From positions 1 through 64,000 of the forward strand of contig NZ_JAKMCS010000002.1 in assembly GCF_022662195.1 (NCBI RefSeq): DNA of 64,000 nt, in the 5' to 3' direction. Source of the DNA: Aestuariivivens insulae. GTDB lineage: Bacteria > Bacteroidota > Bacteroidia > Flavobacteriales > Flavobacteriaceae. The position numbers were made by a program, and so were the translations under genes. Shown here piece by piece: positions 1-9,440 of the stretch. A model generated the notes under the pieces. That model did no database searches. It was not told where the DNA came from and saw only the letters and a list, made by a program, of their open reading frames with translations. Position 1 is the first letter of the stretch, and each line of letters begins with the position of its first letter.

Positions 1-61
1 TGGCCCTGCCGCCCTTCCCTGTACTATATATATAATGTCCCTTGGAACGCAAAACCAATCC

Positions 62-170
62 GTTACTGCGCCCCCACCCCGGCGCTGACCCCGCGTGAGG
101 GATTGAACGGCATGCCTGAGCTCGCCAAGACACTTGGCAGCGAGTAGTGAAAGCCCGGCCCTATTAGGGC
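62..170 (+). other. Candidate structured RNA or intergenic element, copy 1
   Basis: A GC-rich block unlike the AT-rich surroundings. It holds ACCCCGC at 88-94, a first half-site GGGATTGAACGGCATGCC at 99-116, a hairpin with the perfect stem GCCAAG/CTTGGC at 124-129 and 133-138 (outer CTC/GAG pairs), and a second half-site ending in AAAGCCCGGCC at 151-161. A further small stem follows (GGCCT-type, 158-162 with 166-170). The same order of parts recurs at 34208-34280 with a different hairpin, so the half-sites rather than the stem are conserved. I recall similar half-site pairs in many Flavobacterium intergenic regions, but cannot name an Rfam family. The strand is set by analogy with copy 2. Function is unknown; it could be a small RNA, a 3' processing element or a mobile palindrome. 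Confidence 0.4.
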
Positions 171-184
171 ACGCCAACTTAATC

Positions 185-2170
185 TTATAAAAAGAAATTC
201 CAAACTACACCAAAGCGTACTATAAAGTCTCTGTAGGGGTAATTTGGTGCTGCATAATAATTGTATCCCGTAACTGGTGCATTAAAATGCTCGGCCTTTA
301 AATAAATTCTTGTTTGACGGATTTTGGCATTTAGAAAAAAATCGAGTCTTGGGAAGCCTCCATATTCTTTATCGTCTTGTACATAAAATTCTGCCAACAA
401 TGGGCTATAGGCATTCATATGATATTTGGTAAAGTAATTTAATGTTAGCCCTGTTTGTAAATACATGGCCTTTTTAAATACGTTACTGGAGAAATATAAT
501 GTATTACGTGTAATTAATGCCGGAACATTTAATGTACTGTTATCATCCTGTGCGTTTTGGTACATTACCGTATTGTTAAGTGCAAACTTCCCTACTTTTA
601 TTTCGTTTTCCAGTTTAAGCCTAAGGTAGGTTATAGTACTATTATTTTGAAATGGTTTTACTTGGCCAACCGATCCGTCTGTCTCTACTGCTTTTTTAAA
701 ATACACATAGTCGTTTATGGTATTAAAATCAACAGTAACATTTGCTAGCTGTTTATACTTTAACTGAAATGCCAATTGTTGGCTTTCGATATTATTAAAA
801 TGGTTTTGCCAGTTATATTCATTATACCGACTTTGATATAACAATGCATTATAATTTGGTGCCTTAGAGTTATGGTTAATAGAGGCTTTTGCAAAAATAT
901 CGTCACTTAATTTAAACGTTGCATGTGCTTTTAAAAAATTACCATCAAAGTCGCCCGAAACATTTAAGCCCATTTCTCCTTGCAATTCAAACTTTTTAAA
1001 TTGCTTGCGATACATTCCTCCTGCCGAAAGTATATCTCCCTTCAATCTATTGGTAATGTTGATATTGTTTATTTCATCTCGAAATAGGGAGTTATAGCCA
1101 TAGTTATAATTATTATGGCTTAGGTTAAATTGTAAATCCCCTAATATATCGTTGCTAAAGTCTAAGTGCAATTGATTATAGAAATTTTCTAAGGTCACTT
1201 TATCCTTTAGGCCTGAGCTGGACGAGGCCACTCCAAAAATACCTGTTGCTGCCGATGATTGGTTATACTCATAGAACTTATCTTTAAACGACATGATATG
1301 ACCAATGCTAAGCTTGTTCTTAGATAAAGAATCTTTTTTACGTATTATATTATAGACATGGTCTACATGGAACCGTTTTCCTTTTAAAACGCTTTCGGCA
1401 TTTTCAAAATTTACTTCTAAAAGCGAACGGTCTATAAATTCTGGCACGCCTTTCTCAAAGTTATCGATCATATCATCTTGTAAACCTCCATTCTCTTGGT
1501 TGAGCAAGTCTTGTGTGACAATATGCGCCCTAAATTGATATTGTTTGTTTTTAGTTGAATAATTTGTGGTAAACCTAAAATTACCCGTACTGGTTAACTG
1601 ATGTTGGTAATGCCCCAAGGACCTCAATCCTTTATAGGCTACAGAAAAGTTAAACTGTGGTGATGTATTTACTGTAAAGAACGAATCGGCTAACTGCCCC
1701 TGCTCAAAGGCCGTTTTAAAAAACAACTCTGTTAGTGGTGTGGGCACTCTATAATAATTAATGTCCTCTACCTCCATATAATTAAAATGCCTGGCACGAG
1801 CTCCAAAACGGGGCATTAAATCTATACTTTGAAAGTTTTGTGTAAGGCTATTATAGGTTTGTCCTAAATTTGCAAAAGGCATTAGCCCAAAATTGTCCCT
1901 TCTAAGGTAGTTAAACTTATATTCTTTTTGAATGGTTAAGGTCGTATCGACATAAGTTGTATCATTTAAATGTGAAATGATCAGGTAGTCTTCAATCTTA
2001 GCATCATTATTTTTAATGTTCTTTATACCTGTACTTTTTCGTTGTGCTGCACTAAGGGTATCGTTTCTATTAAAGTTATCTGGACCAACTTCTGGCCTTA
2101 ATCGCCTGTCTTGAGCATTAACGGTATTGAGCAAACACGACAAAATGCCAATTAAAATTATTCTTCTCAT
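185..2170 (-). CDS. Putative porin (Porin_10-type outer-membrane beta-barrel)
   Basis: 661 residues with a Sec signal peptide (residues 1-19, cut near NAQ). After it comes a polar N-terminal stretch and a long succession of short alternating hydrophobic/aromatic segments typical of beta-strands. It ends in WNFFL, the aromatic C-terminus expected of a protein handed to the BAM machinery. The overall sequence matches the putative porin family found in Flavobacteria, often near rnhB as here. It should form a diffusion channel in the outer membrane; the substrate is unknown. It is transcribed away from rnhB across a 730-bp spacer, and its 3' end lies beside the structured element at 62-170. The family call is by recognition of the sequence pattern, the channel role is inferred from the family. 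Confidence 0.75.
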   Translation of the reverse strand: MRRIILIGILSCLLNTVNAQDRRLRPEVGPDNFNRNDTLSAAQRKSTGIKNIKNNDAKIEDYLIISHLNDTTYVDTTLTIQKEYKFNYLRRDNFGLMPFANLGQTYNSLTQNFQSIDLMPRFGARARHFNYMEVEDINYYRVPTPLTELFFKTAFEQGQLADSFFTVNTSPQFNFSVAYKGLRSLGHYQHQLTSTGNFRFTTNYSTKNKQYQFRAHIVTQDLLNQENGGLQDDMIDNFEKGVPEFIDRSLLEVNFENAESVLKGKRFHVDHVYNIIRKKDSLSKNKLSIGHIMSFKDKFYEYNQSSAATGIFGVASSSSGLKDKVTLENFYNQLHLDFSNDILGDLQFNLSHNNYNYGYNSLFRDEINNINITNRLKGDILSAGGMYRKQFKKFELQGEMGLNVSGDFDGNFLKAHATFKLSDDIFAKASINHNSKAPNYNALLYQSRYNEYNWQNHFNNIESQQLAFQLKYKQLANVTVDFNTINDYVYFKKAVETDGSVGQVKPFQNNSTITYLRLKLENEIKVGKFALNNTVMYQNAQDDNSTLNVPALITRNTLYFSSNVFKKAMYLQTGLTLNYFTKYHMNAYSPLLAEFYVQDDKEYGGFPRLDFFLNAKIRQTRIYLKAEHFNAPVTGYNYYAAPNYPYRDFIVRFGVVWNFFL

Positions 2171-2490
2171 TCTGTAATTGGTGTTTGCATTCGAGAATTA
2201 ATGTCTGTATTGAACATATCTATGTTTTGGAGCTTTTTTTGAAAACACCTATTAAAGGTATAATCTTATAATTTTTCGCAACAAATGTAATTATTTGAAC
2301 GATAAATGACATGAATTATTTTTATAGAACTTGTCTTGACTTTTTTTATTTCCTTAAAAATGGATCAAATTCGTTCATATTCCGTTACTCTTTTTTATTC
2401 GTAGCGATACTAGGGCTTTCAAAAAACGTCTTACCTGAATAAATTCCGACTCATTTTTGGTTAAAAACAAAAAAGGCAAGGTTATTTCAC

Positions 2491-2524
2491 AAAGAAAGCC
2501 GATAAGTTTTTATCGGCTTTCTTT
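2491..2524. terminator. Perfect intrinsic terminator in a divergent spacer
   Basis: A 15-bp perfect stem pairs 2491-2505 with 2510-2524 around a 4-nt loop. The stem core is GAAAGCCGATAA, and it is flanked by A-run and T-run on the two sides, so it could work in both directions. No gene on either strand ends next to it. Confidence 0.7.
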
Positions 2525-2874
2525 TATTTATCACCTCCTAAAAGATGACAATTCGAATATTTAATTTGAGTTAGTCAGTTACAAACATCTAAATATTATC
2601 TTAAATATCCAAAAAAAAATCAAAAAAAATACTACAAATGAAAAGTTAACTATTATGTATTTGATAAAATAAAGTGTCTTTTTTGAATAAATTCAAACAA
2701 AAATAGACTTGTGTTAAATAATTAATAATCTAAGTATGAATATTTTATATGTGCGCATAATACTTATGTTCATAAATAAAATATGGATTTTTATGTTTTA
2801 AAAATTTATTTAATTACTTCCCAATCAAGTAGACCACTTGCTTTTATCATTATTTTTGAATGAAAAAATTCACG

Positions 2875-2882
2875 TATTTTTG
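2875..2882 (+). promoter_or_regulatory. Bacteroidota -7 promoter element of rnhB
   Basis: TATTTTTG fits the TAnnTTTG consensus, 17 nt before the rnhB start. It sits in the context AAAAAATTCACGTA, which recurs before the DUF5522 gene near 57320 and, with one change, before the lipoprotein gene at 3544. A second TATTTTTG lies at 2850-2857. Confidence 0.6.
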
Positions 2883-2899
2883 ATAGCTAATTAAATAAT

Positions 2900-3499
2900 A
2901 TGCTATTACCAAACTATTCTGGCAACGCCTTAGAGTGTGGTACGGATGAAGCCGGCAGGGGCTGTTTGGCAGGTCCCGTTACTGCCGCTGCCGTGATATT
3001 GCCCAAGCACTTCAACAACAACATTTTAAACGACTCCAAACAGCTCTCGGAAACCAAACGGTTTCTTTTAAAGCCCATTATTGAACAAGAGGCCTTAAGT
3101 TTTGGGGTTAGCCACATTTTTGAAGAAGAAATTGATAGTATCAATATTTTAAATGCGTCTATTCTTGGTATGCACAAGGCCATAGAGCAATTACAGCCCA
3201 TTCCAGAATTCATCATCGTTGACGGCAACAAGTTTAAACCTTACCTCAATATTAGCCATGAGACCGTTGTTAAGGGAGATGCCAAATTTTTAAGTATTGC
3301 GGCCGCTTCGGTTTTGGCCAAAACCTATAGGGACCTATATATGGATACCATTCATGAAGAGTTTCCCATGTACAATTGGAAGAAAAACAAAGGTTACCCT
3401 ACCAAGGAACACCGCGAAGCCATAAAAAAGTATGGCATTACCAAATACCACCGGAAATCCTTTAGGTTACTGCCCGAACAATTAAAGTTAGAATTTTAA
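2900..3499 (+). CDS. rnhB: Ribonuclease HII
   Basis: 199 residues, full length for bacterial RNase HII. The enzyme cuts the RNA strand of RNA-DNA hybrids and starts ribonucleotide excision repair in the cytoplasm. The signature GTDEAGRG gives the catalytic D16 and E17, and D108 in the IIVDGNK motif is the third acidic ligand. The run [16 protein letters not shown] supplies the conserved later Asp. The start is the first ATG after the TAnnTTTG promoter at 2875. It is followed after 44 bp by a lipoprotein gene with its own promoter-like element, so the two may be only loosely coupled. All key residues are present. Confidence 0.96.
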   Translation: MLLPNYSGNALECGTDEAGRGCLAGPVTAAAVILPKHFNNNILNDSKQLSETKRFLLKPIIEQEALSFGVSHIFEEEIDSINILNASILGMHKAIEQLQPIPEFIIVDGNKFKPYLNISHETVVKGDAKFLSIAAASVLAKTYRDLYMDTIHEEFPMYNWKKNKGYPTKEHREAIKKYGITKYHRKSFRLLPEQLKLEF

Positions 3500-3517
3500 A
3501 TCCGTTAAAAATTCATG

Positions 3518-3525
3518 TACTTTTG
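3518..3525 (+). promoter_or_regulatory. -7 promoter element of the 3544 lipoprotein gene
   Basis: TACTTTTG (TAnnTTTG) 18 nt before the ATG, in the context AAAAATTCATG that resembles the rnhB and DUF5522 promoters. It lies in the short gap after the rnhB stop. Confidence 0.5.
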
Positions 3526-3543
3526 TAGAAATCAATTTTATTT

Positions 3544-5976
3544 ATGAGATTTTTTTGTTTTGCCCTTATCACAACTATTATTTTAAGCTGTTCCAACACC
3601 AAAACAAACCGCACAAAACTCATCCATTATATTCCAGAAAGCGCTTCGGTAATTATTGGAGCCAATGCCTTTGAAAGCTTAAAGAGCAGTATTTCCAATA
3701 ACGATTTTTTAAACCATTTTTCTAAAGCAACGGCTTACAATACTTTAGCTTCTAAGCTTCAATTTTGTGAGTTGCTAAAACCTAACGGCAAACTCCTTTT
3801 GGGACTGGGCAAAGACCAGCAAGACAGTTTAGAGTTCTCTATGGTAACCAAATACCATAAAAACTTATTTGTTAGGGACTCCCTTCAAGACTACATTGAA
3901 GAATCTTTAAATTATAAGGGAAAAGCCATTATTAAATCAACATTGCACAGGCAAGTTCTTTACAGCACTGTTGTTGACAGTGTATTTATAGCGTCGACTT
4001 CTAAAACCGTTATTGAAAGTGCACACCAAAAAGCAGCCCCAAACAATACATTAGAAAAAATCTATCGCACAACAAATGCCGACAAAACCCTGTCCATCAT
4101 ACTAAAATCAAGCAATCCGTTTGTTAAATCATTGTTTGTTAACGATTCCCTGCCTTATCATAAGTTTACTAATTATCTGGCCTTGGATGCCGATATCAAT
4201 CAAAATAAAATTGTGTTTAGCGGTATTGCCAAAGCCACCGATTCCATCAAAAGTTTAATCAACAGTTTTAAGCACAACATTCCGCAGGAAAATCAAATTC
4301 AAAATATTACGCCTTCTAATAGTGATGGCTATATGAGCTTTACCTTTAACGATTTTAAAACGTTTAAGGATAACCTGGCACAATTCAACACAAAAGATTC
4401 TATTGCCAATCCAAGCCTTTTATTTGACAATATTATTGAAGTTGGTGTTATTTATGAAGGCCAAAACCAAGCTGTAGTTTTAAACTCCCTTGATGTTATA
4501 GCTACAAACGATGCGCTTCTGGGCGAACAAACCAAAGAAGATACTTACAGGCAGGTTGACATTTTTAATTTTAGTAAACCTAATTTGTTTTCCAATACGT
4601 TTCAACCTTTAATTACCCACAGTAACTTTAGCAACTATTGTGTATTGGATTCTTATTTCGTGTTTTCAGATAATCTGGACATGCTCCAAAACATCATTGC
4701 CAACTACCAAAACAAAACGACTATTAGTGAGTATGCCGCTTTTAAGGATGCCCAAGAACATTTAAGCAGTGCTTCTACTTTAATTATGGTTGCCAACGGT
4801 GCCACCCTTAAGAATATGGTTTCCAAAAACATTGCAGAAACCTTAAACTTTAGTTTGAACGATTATAAAATAGCGGCCCTTCAATTTGTTTACGACTCCA
4901 ATTTTGCACATGTTAATGGTATTATTGGTAAAAGTAAGGCCAAGGCTATAGAGCAATCTGTTACCGAAGAATTTAGCATTAAACTGGATAACGATTTGCT
5001 TAACAGTCCCCAATTTGTAACCAACCATATAACCAGAGCCAAGGAAATTGTAGTACAGGATGTTAAAAACAACTTATATTTAATTTCCAACCAAGGCAAG
5101 ATCCTTTGGAAAAAGCAACTACATGGCCCCGTATTAGGTGCTATTGAGCAGATAGACATATACAAAAATGGCCGATTACAATTAGTTTTTGCTACCCCCC
5201 ATAGACTTTATGTGATCGATAGAAATGGTAAAGATGTCGCTCCTTTCCCCGGTAAATTTAATGATGAGATTACCCAACCACTTTCGATATTTGACTACGA
5301 CAGAAATAAAAACTATCGTTTGCTGGTCACCCAAGGCAAGAACCTTTTAATGTACGACAAACAGGCAAAACCTGTTTCTGGGTTTACCTTTAAGAACACC
5401 AATGATGCTGTGATTTACCAACCACAACATTTTAGAATTGGCAGTAAAGATTACCTAACCGTTAAAACCAAAAGCAAACTCTATATTTTAGATCGCACCG
5501 GTAGAAATAGAGTGACGCCAAAAACAACTACCTCCTACTCTACCGAAGCCTTGTATTTGTACAAAGGTAAATTCACCACCACATCTGCAGATGGCAAACT
5601 TATAACCATAGATACCAGGGGCAATACGGCTATTCAAGATTTAAATCTTTTGGTAAACCACCATATTTTTGCCTCTTCAAAAACCTTGGTTACGCAAAGC
5701 GACAATAATCTTACCATTAGGTCTAAAACCAAAGAACTGGATTATGGCAATTATTTACCACCAAAACTATTCTACATTAATGATAAAATTTATGTCACCC
5801 TAACCGATTTACAGACCCAAAAAGTTTATCTTTTCGATAGTCAAACAGAAACACTGCCCAATTTTCCAGTTTACGGTAATTCTTTAATAGATTTAGATAA
5901 TATTGATAGGGACAGAAACCTGGAGTTTGTAACCAAAGGCGATAATAATAACGTTATTTTATATCAAATAAATTAA
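3544..5976 (+). CDS. Large lipoprotein with C-terminal propeller-like repeats, unknown function
   Basis: 810 residues. The N-terminus is a lipoprotein signal (hydrophobic core, then ILSC with Cys16), so the protein should be lipid-anchored at the cell envelope. Residues about 25-470 form an alpha/beta region I do not recognise; it is rich in NDF, NSL and FSN motifs. From about residue 490 onward there are repeats of the kind I-x-D-x-x-G-K (NQGKILWKKQL, DRNGKDVAPFPG, DRTGRNRVTP, DTRGNTAIQD), which suggests a PQQ- or WD-like beta-propeller. No catalytic motif is visible. It follows rnhB on the same strand and is often its neighbour in Flavobacteria, as far as I recall. A scaffold or envelope-maintenance role is only a guess. 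Confidence 0.7.
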   Translation: MRFFCFALITTIILSCSNTKTNRTKLIHYIPESASVIIGANAFESLKSSISNNDFLNHFSKATAYNTLASKLQFCELLKPNGKLLLGLGKDQQDSLEFSMVTKYHKNLFVRDSLQDYIEESLNYKGKAIIKSTLHRQVLYSTVVDSVFIASTSKTVIESAHQKAAPNNTLEKIYRTTNADKTLSIILKSSNPFVKSLFVNDSLPYHKFTNYLALDADINQNKIVFSGIAKATDSIKSLINSFKHNIPQENQIQNITPSNSDGYMSFTFNDFKTFKDNLAQFNTKDSIANPSLLFDNIIEVGVIYEGQNQAVVLNSLDVIATNDALLGEQTKEDTYRQVDIFNFSKPNLFSNTFQPLITHSNFSNYCVLDSYFVFSDNLDMLQNIIANYQNKTTISEYAAFKDAQEHLSSASTLIMVANGATLKNMVSKNIAETLNFSLNDYKIAALQFVYDSNFAHVNGIIGKSKAKAIEQSVTEEFSIKLDNDLLNSPQFVTNHITRAKEIVVQDVKNNLYLISNQGKILWKKQLHGPVLGAIEQIDIYKNGRLQLVFATPHRLYVIDRNGKDVAPFPGKFNDEITQPLSIFDYDRNKNYRLLVTQGKNLLMYDKQAKPVSGFTFKNTNDAVIYQPQHFRIGSKDYLTVKTKSKLYILDRTGRNRVTPKTTTSYSTEALYLYKGKFTTTSADGKLITIDTRGNTAIQDLNLLVNHHIFASSKTLVTQSDNNLTIRSKTKELDYGNYLPPKLFYINDKIYVTLTDLQTQKVYLFDSQTETLPNFPVYGNSLIDLDNIDRDRNLEFVTKGDNNNVILYQIN

Positions 5977-6148
5977 GCTTCGTAAAAATATAACGACTTC
6001 ACTTTTGCATATCACAAAGTAATTCATATATTTAAACCAGCTATTAATCAATCAATTACAACACCTTTCAAGACCATCTGGCTAGCCCATTAAAATTTTG
6101 TGTATATAGACTGCACATAACGAAAATACCAAGTCCTCAAATCTAGGG

Positions 6149-6181
6149 GCGTCAAAGCATTTGTTTTGGCGCTCTTTTTTT
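6149..6181 (+). terminator. Intrinsic terminator after the 3544 lipoprotein gene
   Basis: An 8-bp stem (6149-6156 with 6165-6172, including one G-U pair) is followed by CTTTTTTT. It lies in the gap between the lipoprotein gene and the nucleoid-associated protein gene. Confidence 0.65.
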
Positions 6182-6232
6182 AGTGCAATTTGTAATTATT
6201 TAATAGTATTGCATTCTTAAAAAAACCAATCT

Positions 6233-7282
6233 ATGATTTCCAGAAAAAATGCTTCCATTTCAAAATTCATTATACATAAAGTCGGTAATAAATTTAACGA
6301 CACTAAAAATGCCTTTTCTGAAAAGCTAGTCGATTTCGATGAAGCCAGTTACGATCTCATGCTACCGTTTTTGCTTAGGCCTTTTGGCAGCGTTGTACAG
6401 AGCTACCGATTTAACCACCACGCCAACATTGCACTTAACGAAATTAACACCTACGCCTCCCAAATATTTGATGATGAAGCTGCCTTTATAGAGGTTTCCA
6501 AACATATTGTTACGCACCTTTACGAGCAATCTACTTCGGCCCAAATAAAAACTGGCGATGTATTGGTTGTATTGTTTGAAGGTATTGAATTTGGTGAGAT
6601 GACCACCAATGCCCTGGGTATTTTTAAGATTGAAAATAAGGTTAAATTCTTCCAGACCTATTTAGAAAATAACAGCTACGATGTGTTGGTACAAAAAGGA
6701 ATCAGCTCTAAAAAAGTAGATAAGGGCTGTCTTATTTTAAACCAGAGCGATACTGAAGGCCCTATTGTATTAAGCGTAGACCATAATAATTACGATACCC
6801 AATACTGGCTTAACCAGTTCTTGAACATTAAATACGCCGACGACGCCAACAACCACACCCAACAGTACATCTCATTATGCAAAGAATTCTCTAATGAGAT
6901 TATTAAAACCAGTTACGGCGCCCAGGAACAGAATAGCTTTTTAGCCAAAACCATAGATTTCTTTAAGGAAAATGAAGTGGTAAACATAGAGCGTTTTAAA
7001 GATGAATTGTTTGAAGAGGACAAGCACAAAAGACAGTTCGATGACTATAAAAAAGAGTTTGAAGGCGAGCAAAATTTACTTATCAGGAATCAGTTTGATG
7101 TCGCAGAATCTGTAGTGAACAAAGAAAAGAGAAAGATTAAAACCGATATTAAATTAGACACCCATATACAGATTAAACTCGATATCGATGCCCCCGATGC
7201 TTCTACCGAATACTTGGAACGCGGCTACGACGATGAGAAAAAAATGCATTACTACAAGGTGTTCTTTAATGCCGAAGCCTAG
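6233..7282 (+). CDS. Nucleoid-associated protein (YejK/NdpA family)
   Basis: 349 residues, close to the usual length of the family (PF04245). The diagnostic core is around residues 110-140, where DVLVVLFEGIEFG precedes LGIFKIENK; the C-terminal part carries YDDEKKMHYYKVFFN. E. coli YejK binds the nucleoid, but its biochemical role is not settled, so the function here is taken only from the family. There is no signal peptide, which fits a cytoplasmic protein. The gene stands alone between a terminator at 6149 and an accessory-looking block. Its codon usage is like the core genes around it and unlike the AT-richer genes downstream. Confidence 0.82.
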   Translation: MISRKNASISKFIIHKVGNKFNDTKNAFSEKLVDFDEASYDLMLPFLLRPFGSVVQSYRFNHHANIALNEINTYASQIFDDEAAFIEVSKHIVTHLYEQSTSAQIKTGDVLVVLFEGIEFGEMTTNALGIFKIENKVKFFQTYLENNSYDVLVQKGISSKKVDKGCLILNQSDTEGPIVLSVDHNNYDTQYWLNQFLNIKYADDANNHTQQYISLCKEFSNEIIKTSYGAQEQNSFLAKTIDFFKENEVVNIERFKDELFEEDKHKRQFDDYKKEFEGEQNLLIRNQFDVAESVVNKEKRKIKTDIKLDTHIQIKLDIDAPDASTEYLERGYDDEKKMHYYKVFFNAEA

Positions 7283-7412
7283 ATAATACTATAGGATTTT
7301 TTAAAGCTATTGTTTTCTGTAAGAATATTACTTATGTTTACAGTTGTATATGGGAATAAATGCGATTGTTTTTATTTCTTGGTTAGGCACACATTAAACA
7401 AACAGCAAAAGA

Positions 7413-7997
7413 ATGAAAAACATTTACAGATTTTTTACAATTGGATTTTTAAGTTTATTATTTATCTCAACAGTAAAAGCTCAATCTGAACCAACTGAAT
7501 ATTTATCAGTAGGGAGAAAAATTAAATTTAATGGTGAAGAGTATGAACTGAAATGGAGTTCTCATCCTTCAAATGAGTATTATAAGCAAGAGTATTTAAG
7601 GGAAAATGACAAGTTACCGAAATATGAAAAAATGCTAATGGTAGAAGCTGTAAAAGGAGATATTCCAGCAGTAAATGTGGCAACTGGAAAAATTAATGAG
7701 TTAGAAAATTGGAAAAAAAGGAATCCAATTGTGAGTTACGAGAAATTTGAGAATGGAAAAGAAATAATTCTTGAATTTATTTTAAGTAATGGAAGCATTT
7801 ATGAATGGAATATTTATAGATACATAAATGAGGAAAATGAATCAGGAAATTATTTAGTTCTATATTCTTACTCATACCGAAATTATGTATCAAATGAAAA
7901 AGAAAAGAATGAATTTTTGAATACAATTAAGACAACTAAAAAAGACCTTGTAAAAAAAGTTGGAGAGATTGAATTACCTAAAGTCGAAACAAAATAA
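7413..7997 (+). CDS. Hypothetical secreted protein
   Basis: 194 residues with a clear Sec signal peptide (residues 1-23, cut near VKAQ). The mature part is charged and mixed alpha/beta, with several Trp-containing stretches (LKWSSHP, ENWKKRNP, YEWNIYRY). I do not recognise the family. Codons are strongly AT-biased compared with the preceding gene. It is the first member of a same-strand run (7413-10348) of small genes separated by palindromic junction sequences; the junction just after its stop begins AACGTTTGCTTACAA. This supports a recently acquired cassette-like gene. It is likely periplasmic or surface-associated. Confidence 0.65.
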   Translation: MKNIYRFFTIGFLSLLFISTVKAQSEPTEYLSVGRKIKFNGEEYELKWSSHPSNEYYKQEYLRENDKLPKYEKMLMVEAVKGDIPAVNVATGKINELENWKKRNPIVSYEKFENGKEIILEFILSNGSIYEWNIYRYINEENESGNYLVLYSYSYRNYVSNEKEKNEFLNTIKTTKKDLVKKVGEIELPKVETK

Positions 7998-8169
7998 CGT
8001 TTGCTTACAAAGATGTATAACCGCAATTTCGGCGGATTCGACTACGTCTGGATGCACTCCGAATTGCGAACGTCAGTTTTAATCAAAAAACAGCAACTTT
8101 AAAACCCATAACTTACGATCAATTATAAGATACCGTTGTACACAAGGCTGAAATAATACACTACAAAAA
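7992..8169. repeat. Cassette-like palindromic junction
   Basis: A 178-bp non-coding stretch starting with AACGTTTGCTTACAA and ending with CCGTTGTACACAAGG. In the middle, CGCAATTTCGG (from about 8029) and CCGAATTGCG (to about 8070) form an imperfect inverted repeat with one bulged base, separated by a GC-richer loop. Related TACAAC/GTG motifs occur at the ends of the next genes (near 8990 and 9352). It recalls the spacers of Bacteroidota gene-cassette-like arrays, but no canonical attC consensus is complete. Confidence 0.45.
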
Positions 8170-9003
8170 ATGAGTGATGGAATAATAAATTGGAATGTTG
8201 ACCCTGAAATAATTTGGATAACAGACTCTTTTCCCTTAAAATATTATGGCTTGTTATTTATGATAGGTATTCTTATAGCTTTTCAAGTTGAAAAAAGAAT
8301 TTATATAAAAGAACATATCCCCATTGAGAGATTGGACAAACTATTAATCTATGTTATTCTTGGAGTAGTTTTAGGGGCTAGACTTGGACATTGTTTCTTC
8401 TACGAACCTGCCTATTATTTCCAAAATCCAATCGAAATTTTATTACCCATTAAAAAAGTGGGGGAATCTTATAAGTTTATCGGATTTCAAGGATTGGCAA
8501 GTCATGGAGGAACACTTGGAGTTCTAATTGCACTTGGACTTTATTGCAAAAAGTATAAAACAAATTTTTTATGGCTTTTGGACAGAATTGCTATCGTTGG
8601 ACCAATAGTCGCAGCTTTTATAAGGTTCGGTAATTTTATGAACTCTGAAATATATGGAAAAGCGACCAATGGAAATTGGGGCGTGATTTTTCAAAAAGAT
8701 GATTTAATACCAAGACACCCTACCCAACTTTACGAAGGGTTTTCATATCTTCTAATATTTGGCATATTAATGTATGTCTATAGAAAGAAACGTGAAAAAA
8801 CACCTAACGGACTGATTTTCGGCGGGTGTTTGGTTCTTGTATTTATAGCTAGATTTTTAATCGAGTTTTTTAAAGAAAATCAAGTGGGATTTGAAAACAG
8901 TATGACCATTAATATGGGACAGGTATTGAGCATTCCATTTATAATTATCGGACTGCTTTTAATATTTGTTCGAAAAAAGTCCAGTGTACAACACGGTGGA
9001 TAA
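8170..9003 (+). CDS. lgt: Prolipoprotein diacylglyceryl transferase
   Basis: 277 residues, about the normal size. Lgt moves a diacylglyceryl group from phosphatidylglycerol to the lipobox Cys of prolipoproteins in the inner membrane. Seen here: several transmembrane segments, GARLGHCFFYEP (about 59-71), GLASHGG, and the Lgt signature AFIRFGNFMNSEIYG (about 151-165) with the essential Arg and Asn, then PRHPTQLYEG with the conserved His-Pro and Tyr-Glu. All key motifs are intact. The last residues (VQHGG) are encoded inside the junction motif TACAACACGGTGGA, so the end seems set by a cassette boundary. Its position in an accessory run suggests it may be a second, non-housekeeping copy; whether the genome has another lgt cannot be seen here. 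Confidence 0.93.
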   Translation: MSDGIINWNVDPEIIWITDSFPLKYYGLLFMIGILIAFQVEKRIYIKEHIPIERLDKLLIYVILGVVLGARLGHCFFYEPAYYFQNPIEILLPIKKVGESYKFIGFQGLASHGGTLGVLIALGLYCKKYKTNFLWLLDRIAIVGPIVAAFIRFGNFMNSEIYGKATNGNWGVIFQKDDLIPRHPTQLYEGFSYLLIFGILMYVYRKKREKTPNGLIFGGCLVLVFIARFLIEFFKENQVGFENSMTINMGQVLSIPFIIIGLLLIFVRKKSSVQHGG

Positions 9004-9025
9004 AACATTAACCAAAGGCCTTAAT

Positions 9026-9340
9026 ATGGATCATCCAAAATATTATACCAATAAATCCTTCAAAAACAGTTTAGTTACCTGTGGTTTAATTTTAATGGCG
9101 ATAATCGCTGTCCTATTGGCCAGAGGTACTGAGTATGCAAGTTCTGGGTTATTTGTTGGCCTACCTGTTTTAATCGCATCAATATTTGGAGTATTTGGTA
9201 CAATACAATTGATTAAAGGTCGAAAGGAGAAAAAATCCTTAAAATTCTTTGTTGCTCTAATAATAAATGGACTAATTGTAACTTTCTTTTTAGCTGCAAT
9301 TATTTCAAATGTAATTGACATAGCTAATGCTATTTTTTAA
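9026..9340 (+). CDS. Small membrane protein, unknown
   Basis: 104 residues from the ATG at 9026. A longer reading from 8966 would overlap the lgt end and add 20 unsupported residues, so it was not used. There are three hydrophobic segments (about residues 16-34, 43-60 and 72-96) separated by short charged loops (RKEKKS). I do not recognise a family. It follows lgt after 22 bp and could be co-transcribed with it. A junction-like sequence TTTTACAACACTGTG follows its stop. The codon bias is the same AT-rich type as the neighbours. A role in the membrane is all that can be said. Confidence 0.55.
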   Translation: MDHPKYYTNKSFKNSLVTCGLILMAIIAVLLARGTEYASSGLFVGLPVLIASIFGVFGTIQLIKGRKEKKSLKFFVALIINGLIVTFFLAAIISNVIDIANAIF

Positions 9341-9440
9341 AAAAGATTTTACAACACTGTGTTTGTATGTTCATTACTTCTGATTTTCTTCGGAAAACTC
9401 TCGTATTTAAACCCGCTAATATTCTTATACGATAACGTTA

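Larger units (their letters stand above)
2171..2899. other. Divergent intergenic spacer with an orphan terminator
   Basis: This 729-bp AT-rich spacer separates the leftward porin from rightward rnhB. No coding sequence is convincing in it. It contains a perfect terminator-like hairpin (2491-2524) that neither flanking gene can use, since both are transcribed away from it. The right part (2570-2860) is very AT-rich with many A and T runs. The rnhB promoter lies at its right edge. An unannotated small transcript ending at the hairpin, or the relic of a lost gene, would explain the layout. Confidence 0.5.

Noticed and set aside
7992-8169. Integron attC site
   Set aside because: The core RYYYAAC/GTTRRRY boxes are not complete and no integrase gene is in the window; kept only as a cassette-like junction.
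8966-9025. 20-residue N-terminal extension of the small membrane protein
   Set aside because: It overlaps the lgt end and adds no conserved or hydrophobic sequence; the ATG at 9026 is preferred.
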